Assembly: GCF_025642785.1 (NCBI RefSeq)
Contig: NZ_JANZKU010000015.1
Coordinates: forward strand, 49,140 to 113,139
Direction of reading: 5' to 3'
Length of the DNA stretch: 64,000 nt
Origin: Pseudomonas sp. RIT-PI-AD
Lineage (GTDB): Bacteria > Pseudomonadota > Gammaproteobacteria > Pseudomonadales > Pseudomonadaceae
Below the pieces are notes generated by a model. The model did not search any database. It worked only from the letters and a program-made list of their open reading frames with translations, and was not told the origin of the DNA. The translations under genes and the position numbers were made by a program. Positions 18,744-28,681 of this stretch are shown here, in pieces. Position 1 is the stretch's first letter, and the number at the start of each line of letters is the position of its first letter.

Positions 18744-20008
18744 TTCGGGGTGTTCCGTGCGGAGGGCTCCAGCCCGTACAGCCAGGCGCTGGCGGCCAGC
18801 AGCACCAGGTTCTTGCCGACCGCCATGTAAGGGTCGAACCAGTAATGCGGCAGCAGGATGCCGATCGCCAGGGTATAGCCGAGCATCAGCGCCATCTGTG
18901 CGAGCAGCACCGGCCGCCGCCAACGGCGCAGCAACATCCCGACGCCGAGCAGCCCATCCAGCACCGCGCCGGCGATCACCGCCCATGCTCCCGGGCCGGC
19001 GGCCACGCCCAGCTCGGCCATGATGCGCACGCCCCATTCGCGCCCGGGCCCGAGGCAGACCAGCGCGGTGCCCAGCCAGACCGCCGCCAGGCTGCCCAGC
19101 AGCAGGGGTCGCCCGACGGCGGCCAGGCTGTCGGCGCGCTTCGGCCAGTCGCGCAGGCGGCTGCTGAGGAAGGCCGCGCGATAGCCGCAGGCCTTGCCCA
19201 GGGGCTCGGCGGAGGCCAGGTTGTCGGTGCGCGCCAGGCGCAGCAACTGACTGTTCAAGGCGCGCCAGCCGCAACGGTCGCCGAGCCAGGCGCCCAGGCG
19301 GGCCAGCGGCGCCGGCACCTGCAGGTAACGACCCGGCGCCCAGCCCTGGGCGACGCGCAGGCGGTCGAGCAGATCGCCCTGGGTCATGGATTCGGCGCCC
19401 ACCAGAGGCAGCACGCCGCTATCCGGCCAGTGCCGCAACAAGGCCAGCACGGCGGCGGCGAGGTCGGCCACGTGCAACGGGCGGGTCCGCGCCTGGCGAT
19501 CCAGCAGCGGGATCAGCGGCCAGGGCGACAGCCGCGTCAGCCAGACGCTGCTGGCGCCACCGGGGCCGATCACCAGCGACGGGCGCAGCACCACGGCGGG
19601 GATGCCCAGGCCGAGCAGGTAATCGTCGGCGGCCGCCTTGCTGGCGAGGAAGGGCACCTCGGGCTGGCTGCCGGCGCCCAGCGCGGAAATCTGCAACACG
19701 CCGGCGCCGTGCAGGGCGGCGCGCTTGAACAGTGCCCGCGGGCCGCGATCCTGGGCGCGCGCCATCGCCTCGGCATCGGCGCTGAACAGGCCGGTGGCAT
19801 TGATCACCAGGTCTACCGCGTCCGGCCAGGCGAAATAGTCCGGCTCGTCCGCCAGCCGCGCCAGGTCCAGGGGCAGCCATTCCACCTCCGGCAGCAACGG
19901 GCCCCAGCCACTGCGCGATGTGGCGATCACGCGGTGGCCGGCAGCGCTGAGGGCTTCGAGCAGGTGGCTGCCGATGAAACCGCTGGCGCCTACCAGCAGG
20001 ATGTTCAA
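18740..20008 (-). CDS. NAD-dependent epimerase/DoxX-like fusion
   Basis: A 422-residue protein with an N-terminal atypical short-chain dehydrogenase/NmrA-like domain (NAD(P)-binding [12 protein letters not shown] at residues 6-17; [20 protein letters not shown] at the YxxxK position, which lacks the tyrosine; ALRPSL-like [13 protein letters not shown]). A DoxX-like membrane region occupies about residues 300-415 with four helices ([28 protein letters not shown]-like; [37 protein letters not shown]). No ATG begins the frame: TTG at 20006-20008 gives (M)NILLVGASG, while an upstream CTG sits better spaced from GGGGAG. It is coupled to the DUF2269 gene, so a membrane-bound redox complex is plausible. 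Confidence 0.85.
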   Translation of the reverse strand: MNILLVGASGFIGSHLLEALSAAGHRVIATSRSGWGPLLPEVEWLPLDLARLADEPDYFAWPDAVDLVINATGLFSADAEAMARAQDRGPRALFKRAALHGAGVLQISALGAGSQPEVPFLASKAAADDYLLGLGIPAVVLRPSLVIGPGGASSVWLTRLSPWPLIPLLDRQARTRPLHVADLAAAVLALLRHWPDSGVLPLVGAESMTQGDLLDRLRVAQGWAPGRYLQVPAPLARLGAWLGDRCGWRALNSQLLRLARTDNLASAEPLGKACGYRAAFLSSRLRDWPKRADSLAAVGRPLLLGSLAAVWLGTALVCLGPGREWGVRIMAELGVAAGPGAWAVIAGAVLDGLLGVGMLLRRWRRPVLLAQMALMLGYTLAIGILLPHYWFDPYMAVGKNLVLLAASAWLYGLEPSARNTPK

Positions 20009-20100
20009 CTGGCTCAGAAGAGTGACTCCCCTAGGCGGCCCGCCGCGGGCGTGCGGATCGAGCCCGGACGGGAATGAATGCGCATGGGCACCTCGCCCCG

Positions 20101-21615
<1,515 letters not shown>

Positions 21616-21787
21616 CGGGCTGATCGCTGGCGGCTGGGTGGAAGCCGGGAGTTTACCCCGCCGCCTCGGCCCCGGGCCACCGCATACGGCCGCGCGCCGA
21701 TACGCCGACCGCCGTGGATTCATCGGCCGCCGATCCGCCCGGGCCACGCGCCGGTATACTGGGCGCTTTTCCAGCAGGCGGACCGCC

Positions 21788-22459
21788 ATGACCCAGGATC
21801 AGCTCAAACAGGCGGTGGCCCAGGCCGCCGTCGACCACATCCGCCCGCGCCTCGATGCGAAGAGCATCGTCGGCGTCGGCACCGGCTCCACGGCGAACTT
21901 CTTCATCGACGCCCTGGCCCGCCACAAGATCGAGTTCGACGGCGCGGTGGCCAGCTCGGAAGCCACCGCCCAGCGTCTGAAGGCCCACGGCATCCCGGTC
22001 TACGACCTCAACGGCGTCGGCGAACTGGAGTTCTACGTGGACGGCGCCGACGAAAGCGACGAGCGCCTGCACCTGATCAAGGGCGGCGGCGCCGCGCTGA
22101 CCCGCGAGAAGATCGTCGCCGCGGTGGCGCGGACCTTCGTCTGCATCGCCGACGCCAGCAAGCTGGTACCGGTGCTCGGCGGCTTCCCGCTGCCGGTGGA
22201 AGTGATCCCCATGGCACGCAGCCACGTCGCCCGGCAACTGGTGAAGCTGGGCGGCGACCCGGTGTACCGCGAGGGTGTGTTGACCGACAACGGCAACGTC
22301 ATCCTCGACGTGCACAACCTGAACATCGTCGATCCCCAGGGGCTGGAAGCGCAGATCAACGCGATCGTCGGGGTGGTCACCAATGGCCTGTTCGCCGCGC
22401 GCCCGGCCGATCTGCTGCTGCTGGGCACCGCCGACGGCGTGCGCAGCCTGACGCGCTGA
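21788..22459 (+). CDS. rpiA: Ribose-5-phosphate isomerase A
   Basis: A 223-residue RpiA interconverting ribose-5-phosphate and ribulose-5-phosphate in the pentose phosphate pathway. The phosphate-binding [16 protein letters not shown] is at about residues 24-39. The catalytic [20 protein letters not shown] includes the active-site aspartates and the KGGG motif, and TREKIVA follows. The length matches other RpiA enzymes. It diverges from ilvA, an arrangement shared by E. coli relatives and pseudomonads. Confidence 0.97.
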   Translation: MTQDQLKQAVAQAAVDHIRPRLDAKSIVGVGTGSTANFFIDALARHKIEFDGAVASSEATAQRLKAHGIPVYDLNGVGELEFYVDGADESDERLHLIKGGGAALTREKIVAAVARTFVCIADASKLVPVLGGFPLPVEVIPMARSHVARQLVKLGGDPVYREGVLTDNGNVILDVHNLNIVDPQGLEAQINAIVGVVTNGLFAARPADLLLLGTADGVRSLTR

Positions 22460-22574
22460 CCCCCGCCCGCCCATCGCCGCGACCGCTGCAGGCCATCCGC
22501 CGCGGCGGATGGGCGCCCCCTTTTGCGGCGCCGTCCCGGCGCGCGTCACCTTTTGGAACAAGCGTACGGTCTTT

Positions 22575-22610
22575 CGCCGCGCGAACGCCGCGCGAGCCGA
22601 TAAGTATCGG
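22575..22610 (+). promoter_or_regulatory. Tandem repeat plus dyad upstream of aaaA
   Basis: In the 289-bp gap between rpiA and aaaA the 10-mer CGCCGCGCGA occurs twice, at 22575-22584 and 22586-22595. The start-to-start spacing of 11 bp is about one helical turn. It is followed at once by the dyad CCGATA-AG-TATCGG (22597-22610). This looks like a regulator-binding region for aaaA, but I cannot name the regulator. Confidence 0.35.
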
Positions 22611-22748
22611 CCCGGGGCCCACGCTTCTTACATCCTCGCGACCCACGCTTAAGCCCAGGCGTCACTCCACGCCGCCGGAGTCGGTGACGGTCCGTATCCT
22701 GCACACGGCTGCGCCTTGGTGAACGAACCGAACTCAAGGAGAGTGTGA

Positions 22749-24704
22749 GTGATAAAGCCTTTAGCCATCGCCATCAGCCTCGGCAGCGCGCTGCTGTCCG
22801 CCCCGGGCTTCGCCTACGATTATGGCGAGCACGCCGGGACCACCCTGGACCGGCTGATCAACGATTACCCCGGGCGTTATCGCGGCACGGCCAACTTCGC
22901 CGGCGCGGCAGACCTGATGCAGGCGCAGATGGGCAACGGCTATGCCTTCGCCCGCCAGGACTTCAACTGGACCGCCAGCAATGGCGAGCGCCGCGCGGCG
23001 CAGAACGTCCTGGCCTATGCGCCCGGCACCAGCGACCAGTACCTGGTGGTGGGCGCGCACTTCGACACCTACTACGGCCGCCCCGCCCTGCAAGGGCTGG
23101 ACGACAACGGCTCGGGCGCCGCGGTGCTCACCGAGATCGCCCGTAACCTGAGCGGGATCAAGCTGGAGCACGGCCTGTCGGTGGTCGGCTTCGGTGCCGA
23201 GGAGGAGGGCCTGCGCGGTTCGCAGGCCTACGTCGCCTCCCTCAACGACAGCCAGCGCGCCAACCTGCTGGGCATGATCAACCTGGACAGCCTGATCACC
23301 GGCGACATGATGTACGCCCACGCCGGGCAGAACAGCGTCGCCAACCCGGCCCTGGCCGCCCTGCGCGAGCACACCTTCAGCCTGGCGCGGGAGCTGGGCA
23401 TCGACCTGCACACCAACCCCGGCCTCAACGAAGAGTACCCGGCCGGCACCGGTTGCTGCAGCGACGGCTCGTCCTTCGAGAACCTCAACGTCCCGGTGCT
23501 GTTCGTCGAAGCGACCAACTGGGAACTGGGCGAGCTGGACGGCTACGAGCAGACCGACAACCCGGCGATCCCCGGCGGCGCCACTTGGCACGATCCGGAC
23601 AAGGACAACCAGGCGGTCCTGACCAACGCCTTCGGCCAGGAACGCATCGACCAGCGCCTGCGCGACTACTCGCTGCTGCTCACCCGCCTGGTGCTGGAGC
23701 TGACCAACGCCGACCTGCTCGCCTCCACCGCCTCCGGCGGCGCCCTGGCGCGGGATCTGCAGGACAACCTGCAACGCCAGCACCTGGCCCTGACCCGCCT
23801 GCACGACCGCCGCTGGCTGACCCTGCAAGCCGCCAGCCGCGAGGTCGGCCGCTTCGACGGCGAGATCGGCGTGGACGGCGAGTACGCCCCGGACAACGGT
23901 TTCGACACCGAGGCCAGCCCCGAGGCGCGCCGCTACGGCCTGCACGCGCTGGGCGACTACCAGCTCACGTCCAGCCTGGCGCTCGGCGGCAGCCTCAGCT
24001 ACCTGAACGGCCGCGATCGCCTCGAGCATGGCGGCAAGGTGGACAGCGACACCTGGCAGGCCGCGGTCTATGCCCTGCTCAACGACGGCGGCCCGCAATG
24101 GCTGGCCGGCGAGGCGAGCATCGGCCACACCGGTTTCGACACCAAGCGCGCCCTGCAACTGCGCGCCAACGGCGGCCCGCTGCTGCTCGACCAGCGCTTC
24201 GAGGGCGACACCGATGCCTTCACCTGGGGCGCCCGAGTGCTGGGTGGCTACGACTTCAGCTTCGGCGAACTGAAAAGCGGCCCCTTCGCCAGCCTGGACT
24301 ACAGCCACTACCGCATCGACGGCTTCCATGAAGACGAACGGCGGCGTACCGCCCTGGGCTACGAGGCGCAACGCTTCGACTCCCTGGAAGCGAGCCTCGG
24401 CTGGCGTATCCGCGGCGCCCTGGCGCTGCCCAATGCCATGAGCCTGCAACCCTACGGCAACCTGCGCTGGGTCAAGGAACTGGGCGACGGCCGCCTGGAC
24501 GACCTGGACCTCACCAGCCGCGCCGACGACCGCGCGCGGGTCGCCGACCTCGGCGGCGTCGACAAGAGCTTCGGCCGCGCCCAGCTCGGTGCGCTGCTGG
24601 CGATCACCCCGCAGCTCGGCGTGTTCGTCGAGGCCAACAGCCGCTTCGCCCACGACGAGGGCAGCCAGGCCGCCTACTCCCTGGGCGCGCAGTGGCAGTT
24701 CTGA
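22749..24704 (+). CDS. aaaA: Arginine-specific aminopeptidase autotransporter
   Basis: A 651-residue surface-anchored autotransporter of the AaaA type, which removes N-terminal arginine from peptides at the cell surface. The signal peptide is at residues 1-22 (VIKPLAIAISLGSALLSAPG). The passenger is an M28-family zinc peptidase: VGAHFDTYYGRPA, GLDDNGSGAAVLTEIA, FGAEEEGLRGSQAY and INLDSL carry the metal ligands and catalytic glutamate. A helical linker near residue 330 leads to a roughly 280-residue beta-barrel ending YSLGAQWQF, the aromatic C-terminus of autotransporters. It starts at GTG 22749 behind AAGGAGA. Unlike typical autotransporters, its barrel-to-passenger ratio is high and no cleavage site is apparent. 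Confidence 0.93.
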   Translation: MIKPLAIAISLGSALLSAPGFAYDYGEHAGTTLDRLINDYPGRYRGTANFAGAADLMQAQMGNGYAFARQDFNWTASNGERRAAQNVLAYAPGTSDQYLVVGAHFDTYYGRPALQGLDDNGSGAAVLTEIARNLSGIKLEHGLSVVGFGAEEEGLRGSQAYVASLNDSQRANLLGMINLDSLITGDMMYAHAGQNSVANPALAALREHTFSLARELGIDLHTNPGLNEEYPAGTGCCSDGSSFENLNVPVLFVEATNWELGELDGYEQTDNPAIPGGATWHDPDKDNQAVLTNAFGQERIDQRLRDYSLLLTRLVLELTNADLLASTASGGALARDLQDNLQRQHLALTRLHDRRWLTLQAASREVGRFDGEIGVDGEYAPDNGFDTEASPEARRYGLHALGDYQLTSSLALGGSLSYLNGRDRLEHGGKVDSDTWQAAVYALLNDGGPQWLAGEASIGHTGFDTKRALQLRANGGPLLLDQRFEGDTDAFTWGARVLGGYDFSFGELKSGPFASLDYSHYRIDGFHEDERRRTALGYEAQRFDSLEASLGWRIRGALALPNAMSLQPYGNLRWVKELGDGRLDDLDLTSRADDRARVADLGGVDKSFGRAQLGALLAITPQLGVFVEANSRFAHDEGSQAAYSLGAQWQF

Positions 24705-24713
24705 AGCACCACC

Positions 24714-24732
24714 CGCGTCCCTAGGGGACGCG
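24714..24732 (+). terminator. Possible terminator after aaaA
   Basis: An 8-bp perfect stem CGCGTCCC-TAG-GGGACGCG lies 9 bp past the aaaA stop. No T tract follows, so intrinsic termination is uncertain; it may instead stabilise the mRNA end. Confidence 0.45.
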
Positions 24733-24859
24733 GCGGCGGCCCGCGCCGAAAGGCCGGGCCGTTGCGTTCCTTCCAGCCCGGTCTCCACGCATCCTCGACG
24801 GCCAGCGGCGCTGCCCGCAACGGATGCGCGCCCCTCGGCGGTGCCGCGCAGGTGCCGGC

Positions 24860-25777
24860 TCAGTCGCCCGGCTTGCGAAACACATAGAACAGGTTCGGCT
24901 CGCTGACCAGGTAGAGCGTGCCCTCGTCGTCCATCGCCATGCCCTCGGCCTGGGGCACGCTGCGCCGCAGGCCCTGCATGCCGCGCAGCAGCGACAGGCT
25001 GCTGACCGGACGGCCCTTGGCGTTCAGTTCCAGGATCAGCCGCGACTCGTCCGACAGCGCCAGCAGGTGGCCGCTGCGCGCGTCGTAGTCCAGGCTGGAC
25101 AGGTCGCGCACGAACAGCCGCGCGTCGCGTTTCGGATCGTCCAGCACCTTCACCGAATAAGGCTGCTGCGCAGTGCTGGGAAACCCTTGGATCTCGTAGA
25201 TGCGCACCGGGTCGCGCTCCTTGGCGACGAACAGCCGCTGGCCGGCAGCATCGTAGGCCAGCCCCTCGAAGCCCTTGTTGCCGTTGCGGTCGATGCCCAA
25301 CGACAACTGCTCCCCGGCCGCCGCATCCAGGCGCGTGGTGGCATCGTCCAGGTGCACCTTTATCAGCCGTTGCTGGCGCTCGTCGGTGATCACGTAGACG
25401 CCCGGGGCGATGTACTCGACGGCTTCCGGGTCGCCGAAGCCCACCAGCTCGATGCGCCGTAGCAGGCGGCCGTCGAGGGACAGCTCCAGCAGTTCCGGGC
25501 GCCGGTTGGTCACGCTGAACAGGCTGCGCCGCTGCGGATCGTAGGTCAGCGCCGAGATGTCCGCGTCCAGGCCGACGATCTCCCGGGCCTCCACCGTCAC
25601 TCGGTAATCCGGCAGCCACACCGAACGCTCGCGCCACTCGCCGGCATGGCGCCATTCTTGCAAAACGAACCAGCCACGCTCGTACAGGCGGAAATGCTGG
25701 GCGGCCACCGCCGCCAGCAGCACGCAGGCCATCACCAGCGTCAAAGACAGGATTTTCAGCGTAAGGAATCGGCGCAT
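24860..25777 (-). CDS. SdiA-regulated domain protein (copy 1)
   Basis: A 305-residue protein of the SdiA-regulated/beta-propeller family. An N-terminal membrane anchor or uncleaved signal (MRRFLTLKILSLTLVMACVL) precedes a domain of repeated propeller-like blades: DISALTYDPQRRSLFSVTN, GIDRNGNKGFEGLAYDAAGQ, LSSLDYDARSGHLLALSDES. The C-terminus is LYLVSEPNLFYVFRKPGD. No function is established; similar proteins are predicted periplasmic or outer-membrane-facing propellers. A close paralogue lies at 30188-31138 on the same strand, sharing the C-terminal SEPNLFYVFRK block. It is convergent with aaaA. Confidence 0.87.
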   Translation of the reverse strand: MRRFLTLKILSLTLVMACVLLAAVAAQHFRLYERGWFVLQEWRHAGEWRERSVWLPDYRVTVEAREIVGLDADISALTYDPQRRSLFSVTNRRPELLELSLDGRLLRRIELVGFGDPEAVEYIAPGVYVITDERQQRLIKVHLDDATTRLDAAAGEQLSLGIDRNGNKGFEGLAYDAAGQRLFVAKERDPVRIYEIQGFPSTAQQPYSVKVLDDPKRDARLFVRDLSSLDYDARSGHLLALSDESRLILELNAKGRPVSSLSLLRGMQGLRRSVPQAEGMAMDDEGTLYLVSEPNLFYVFRKPGD

Positions 25778-26005
25778 GCGACAGGCTCGGGAACACGAAG
25801 GCCGCCAGAAATAGCACGATTTCGCTGAATCCAGGCTTAATGCTCCCGGTCGGCAGGCGAGTCGGGCGCGCACCTCGCGGCGCGGCTGACGCCCAGGCCC
25901 CACCGCGGAGCCGGTCGAACAGGGTGAACGCGCCGGTTCCCCGCAGCGGATCGCTGCCGTCGCGAGCTCGCGGACGTCCAGGCGCGTTACCAAAGGGGAC
26001 GCTCC

Positions 26006-27022
26006 ATGGATCAGGCCACGCTACCGGAAGAACGCAGGCTCACCACCTTGCACACCGTCGCCCTGGCGATGGACACCCTCGCCGCCCGCGGCGTGCCCTA
26101 CGAACGCCTGCTGGCCGACAGCGGCCTGGCCCGCGCCGACCTGGACACCCCGGACAAGCTCATCCGCCACACCCAGGAACTGCGCGTCTTCGCCAACGCC
26201 CTGGAGTGCACCCGCGACCCGGCTCTCGGGCTGTCCCTCGGCCTGGGCATGCACGTCTCGGCCCAAGGCATCCTCGGCCACACCTTGCTCGCCAGCCGCA
26301 CCCTGCGCGACGCCCTGTGCCTGGCGCTGGCGCGCCCGGCGCTGCTCGGCAGCTCTTTCCACCTGGCCCTGGAACGCCACGGCGACGAAGCGCGGCTGGT
26401 CGCCAGCCGCTACCGCGACGCCCCCGCGCTGGCCGTCTTCACCACCGAACTCTGCCTGACCGCGCTGCTCACCCTGGTCCGCGACCTGCTCGGCGAAGCG
26501 GTCAAGCCGTGTCGCCTGCTGCTGCCCTTCGCCGCGCCCGGGCACGCCAGCCTCTATGCCGAGAAGCTTGGCTGCCCGGTGGTTTTCGAGGCGCCGGCCG
26601 CGGCCCTCTGCTTCGATGCCGCGCTGCTCGAACGACCTTTGCCCCTGGCCGATCCGCTCACCTGCCACTCTGGCCCGCGGCAATGCCTGGAGCTGGATGC
26701 GCGGCTGTCCGGCAAGCACGACATGCTCGAACAGATTCGCCGCCATCTCGACGGCCACCTGCGCGAATCCAGCGCCCTGCATTGCGTCGCGCGACGCCTG
26801 CATCGCTCCGAGCGCACCCTGCGCCGACACCTGCAACGGCTCGACACCAGCTACCAGCGCCTGCTCGACGAAGTCCGCTACGACAAGGCACGGCGCCTGC
26901 TGGCGGATACCGACCTGCCGATCTACCTGATCGCCGAGCAACTCGGCTACAGCGAAACCGCCAGCTTCCGCCATGCCTTCCGGCGCTGGAGCGGCCAGTC
27001 GCCGAGCCTGTACCGGCGCTGA
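26006..27022 (+). CDS. AraC-family regulator, OruR-like
   Basis: A 338-residue regulator with the arabinose-binding-like N-terminal domain (about residues 25-210, as in the ornithine/argR-like OruR group) and a C-terminal AraC double helix-turn-helix (about residues 235-336). The DNA-binding part reads ALHCVARRLHRSERTLRRHL followed by the second helix motif YLIAEQLGYSETASFRHAFR. The start at ATG 26006 follows AAAGGGGACGCTCC. No metabolic operon lies beside it: upstream is the SdiA-type gene (divergent) and downstream the toxin gene. Its target is unknown, and control of the adjacent toxin pair is a speculative possibility. Confidence 0.9.
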   Translation: MDQATLPEERRLTTLHTVALAMDTLAARGVPYERLLADSGLARADLDTPDKLIRHTQELRVFANALECTRDPALGLSLGLGMHVSAQGILGHTLLASRTLRDALCLALARPALLGSSFHLALERHGDEARLVASRYRDAPALAVFTTELCLTALLTLVRDLLGEAVKPCRLLLPFAAPGHASLYAEKLGCPVVFEAPAAALCFDAALLERPLPLADPLTCHSGPRQCLELDARLSGKHDMLEQIRRHLDGHLRESSALHCVARRLHRSERTLRRHLQRLDTSYQRLLDEVRYDKARRLLADTDLPIYLIAEQLGYSETASFRHAFRRWSGQSPSLYRR

Positions 27023-27275
27023 CGCGCGCCAGGCCCTCCCCCGCGGCTCGACGCCGGCCGCGCGCGCCTCTCCGCCCGAAGCCCCGTGCTTGAGCGCCTC
27101 GTCCGCTCGGCACGACGCCTGTCCGTCGGTCGGACGGCACCGCGACGCGTTTGGCAAATCCCGAGGATGCGCATTGCGGCGCCTCCAGGCTTTGTGAAGG
27201 ATGCGCAGCCGGAACGGAAAGGCGGGCACCGGCACCGTTTCGCTCAACGCCGCCACCACGAAGGAACGACAGAAG

Positions 27276-28670
27276 ATGGCTCCAGGGACAGCGGGCACAG
27301 GGGGAAGCCAGGGTACCAAGCGCAAGGCGGACGGCGACGGCGGCAAACCCGGCGGCAACAAACGCCCCGCAGGCAAGACGCCGGCGAACACCGCGGTCTT
27401 TTTCTACCTGGACACGCCCGCCAAGCAGGTGCCGTGCAAGAAAGACATCGAGCGCATCCAGCACGCCTGCGACACCCCGCAGGGCAAGCAGGACGGCGCG
27501 GACTCCCTCAAGGACGCCAAGCTCAATCGCCAGCAAAACCAGCCGGGCAGCGCCATGCTCGGGCTGGAGGGCACGTTCAAGTCGGCCATCACCGCGATCG
27601 ACGGCGTGGGCCGGTCCCGCGGCAGCTACAAGGCCAATGCGTCCAACCAGTGGATGAGCGACCACTGCACCGGGCTATGGATCAAGCCCGGCGGCAAGCG
27701 CAAGGACGGCACAACCAACACCGAGGATTTCAAGCAGCAGATCCAGTCCCAGGTGGACGCCCTGATCGGCGAACAGGACGGCTTGCTGAACAAAAGCCTC
27801 GCCGAGATGAAGACCTTCGCCGACGACTACGTGAAGCGGCATGGGCAGGCCACCCTGGACAATGCCGCGGAAAAGGCGGCCCAGCGCACCGCTGCCTCGC
27901 GCTTCCCGGTGCTGGCGAGCGTCCTCGGGCGCATGAGCCTCTACCAGGGCCTGGGCAAGGTGCTCGGTCAGGTCGCCGCGGCGGCCATCACCGGCGACCT
28001 GGCCCAACGTTTCGCGCGACTGGAAAAAGCCCTCGCGGTCATCCAGGGCAGGCTCGACGAATTGAAGAAAATCCTCAGCCCCGGCGGCCTCGAGGACGCC
28101 ATGGCCAGCGCCCAGGCCGCCATCGCCTTCGCCAACCCCTGCCTGCGGGCGCGCAAATGCATGCTCATTCCCTACAAGGACAGCGACAAGAGCGCCAAGG
28201 GCAATGGCTGCTGCCCCGGCCAGACCGGTCACCACCTGCTCCCGGACGCGATGTTCCACGAGTACGTGTCGCAGACCCACCCCAAGACCGGCAAGGAAGA
28301 GATGAAGCAGGGCGGCAACCGCGCCTGCTGGGAGAAGTACAAGCACGGCGACGCGCCCACCATCTGCCTCGAAGGCACCACCAACCGGGCCTCCAACGGC
28401 AGCCACGGGATGGCCCACAAGGGCACCGAGGTGGCGCTCAACGAGTACCTCGGCAAGTCCGACATGCCCTACACCCAGGCCCGGGACAAGCTGTCCCAGT
28501 TGATCGCCACCGCTTTCCACTGCGACGCCGACTGCCTGAAGGCCCAACTGAACGAATACTACGGAAAGGTTCATAAGTGTGGGCCGCTCGATACCGCCGA
28601 GGTGACGCCGCATTCCGGAAACCCCGGACAGGGCCCCGACGTATCCGATACGAGCGATACACCGATGTAA
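27276..28670 (+). CDS. Predicted GHH/HNH-type nuclease toxin
   Basis: A 464-residue protein with the look of a contact-dependent antibacterial effector. The first 38 residues are a low-complexity, lysine/glycine-rich tail (GTKRKADGDGGKPGGNKRPAG). An unrecognised middle domain follows (about residues 40-270), with NTAVFFYLDTPAKQVPCKKD and a helical stretch near 150-265. The C-terminal region (about 285-440) carries a nuclease-like signature: GQTGHHLLPDAMF at residues 316-328, then CLEGTTNRASNGSHGMAHKG at 364-383, giving the His...Asn...His layout of HNH/EndoVII-fold toxins such as Tse7. Nine cysteines cluster in this part and may bind metal. I see no PAAR repeat, VgrG or adaptor. The next gene, in register behind its own AAGGAG, is the likely immunity gene. 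Confidence 0.72.
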   Translation: MAPGTAGTGGSQGTKRKADGDGGKPGGNKRPAGKTPANTAVFFYLDTPAKQVPCKKDIERIQHACDTPQGKQDGADSLKDAKLNRQQNQPGSAMLGLEGTFKSAITAIDGVGRSRGSYKANASNQWMSDHCTGLWIKPGGKRKDGTTNTEDFKQQIQSQVDALIGEQDGLLNKSLAEMKTFADDYVKRHGQATLDNAAEKAAQRTAASRFPVLASVLGRMSLYQGLGKVLGQVAAAAITGDLAQRFARLEKALAVIQGRLDELKKILSPGGLEDAMASAQAAIAFANPCLRARKCMLIPYKDSDKSAKGNGCCPGQTGHHLLPDAMFHEYVSQTHPKTGKEEMKQGGNRACWEKYKHGDAPTICLEGTTNRASNGSHGMAHKGTEVALNEYLGKSDMPYTQARDKLSQLIATAFHCDADCLKAQLNEYYGKVHKCGPLDTAEVTPHSGNPGQGPDVSDTSDTPM

Positions 28671-28681
28671 GGAGATTCGCG

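Noticed and set aside
22761..25817. A 1018-codon open frame on the minus strand opposite aaaA
   Set aside because: It mirrors GC-rich codons of aaaA and the SdiA-type gene, has Val/Gln-rich composition and no domain or ribosome site; a shadow frame.
27100..27160. Small hairpin near tccgtcggtcggacgg after the AraC gene
   Set aside because: A five-base stem without T run is weak evidence for termination.
27023..27275. Possible N-terminal PAAR coding sequence upstream of the toxin start
   Set aside because: The in-frame codons back to 27201 give no PAAR-like pattern and the ribosome site favours ATG 27276.
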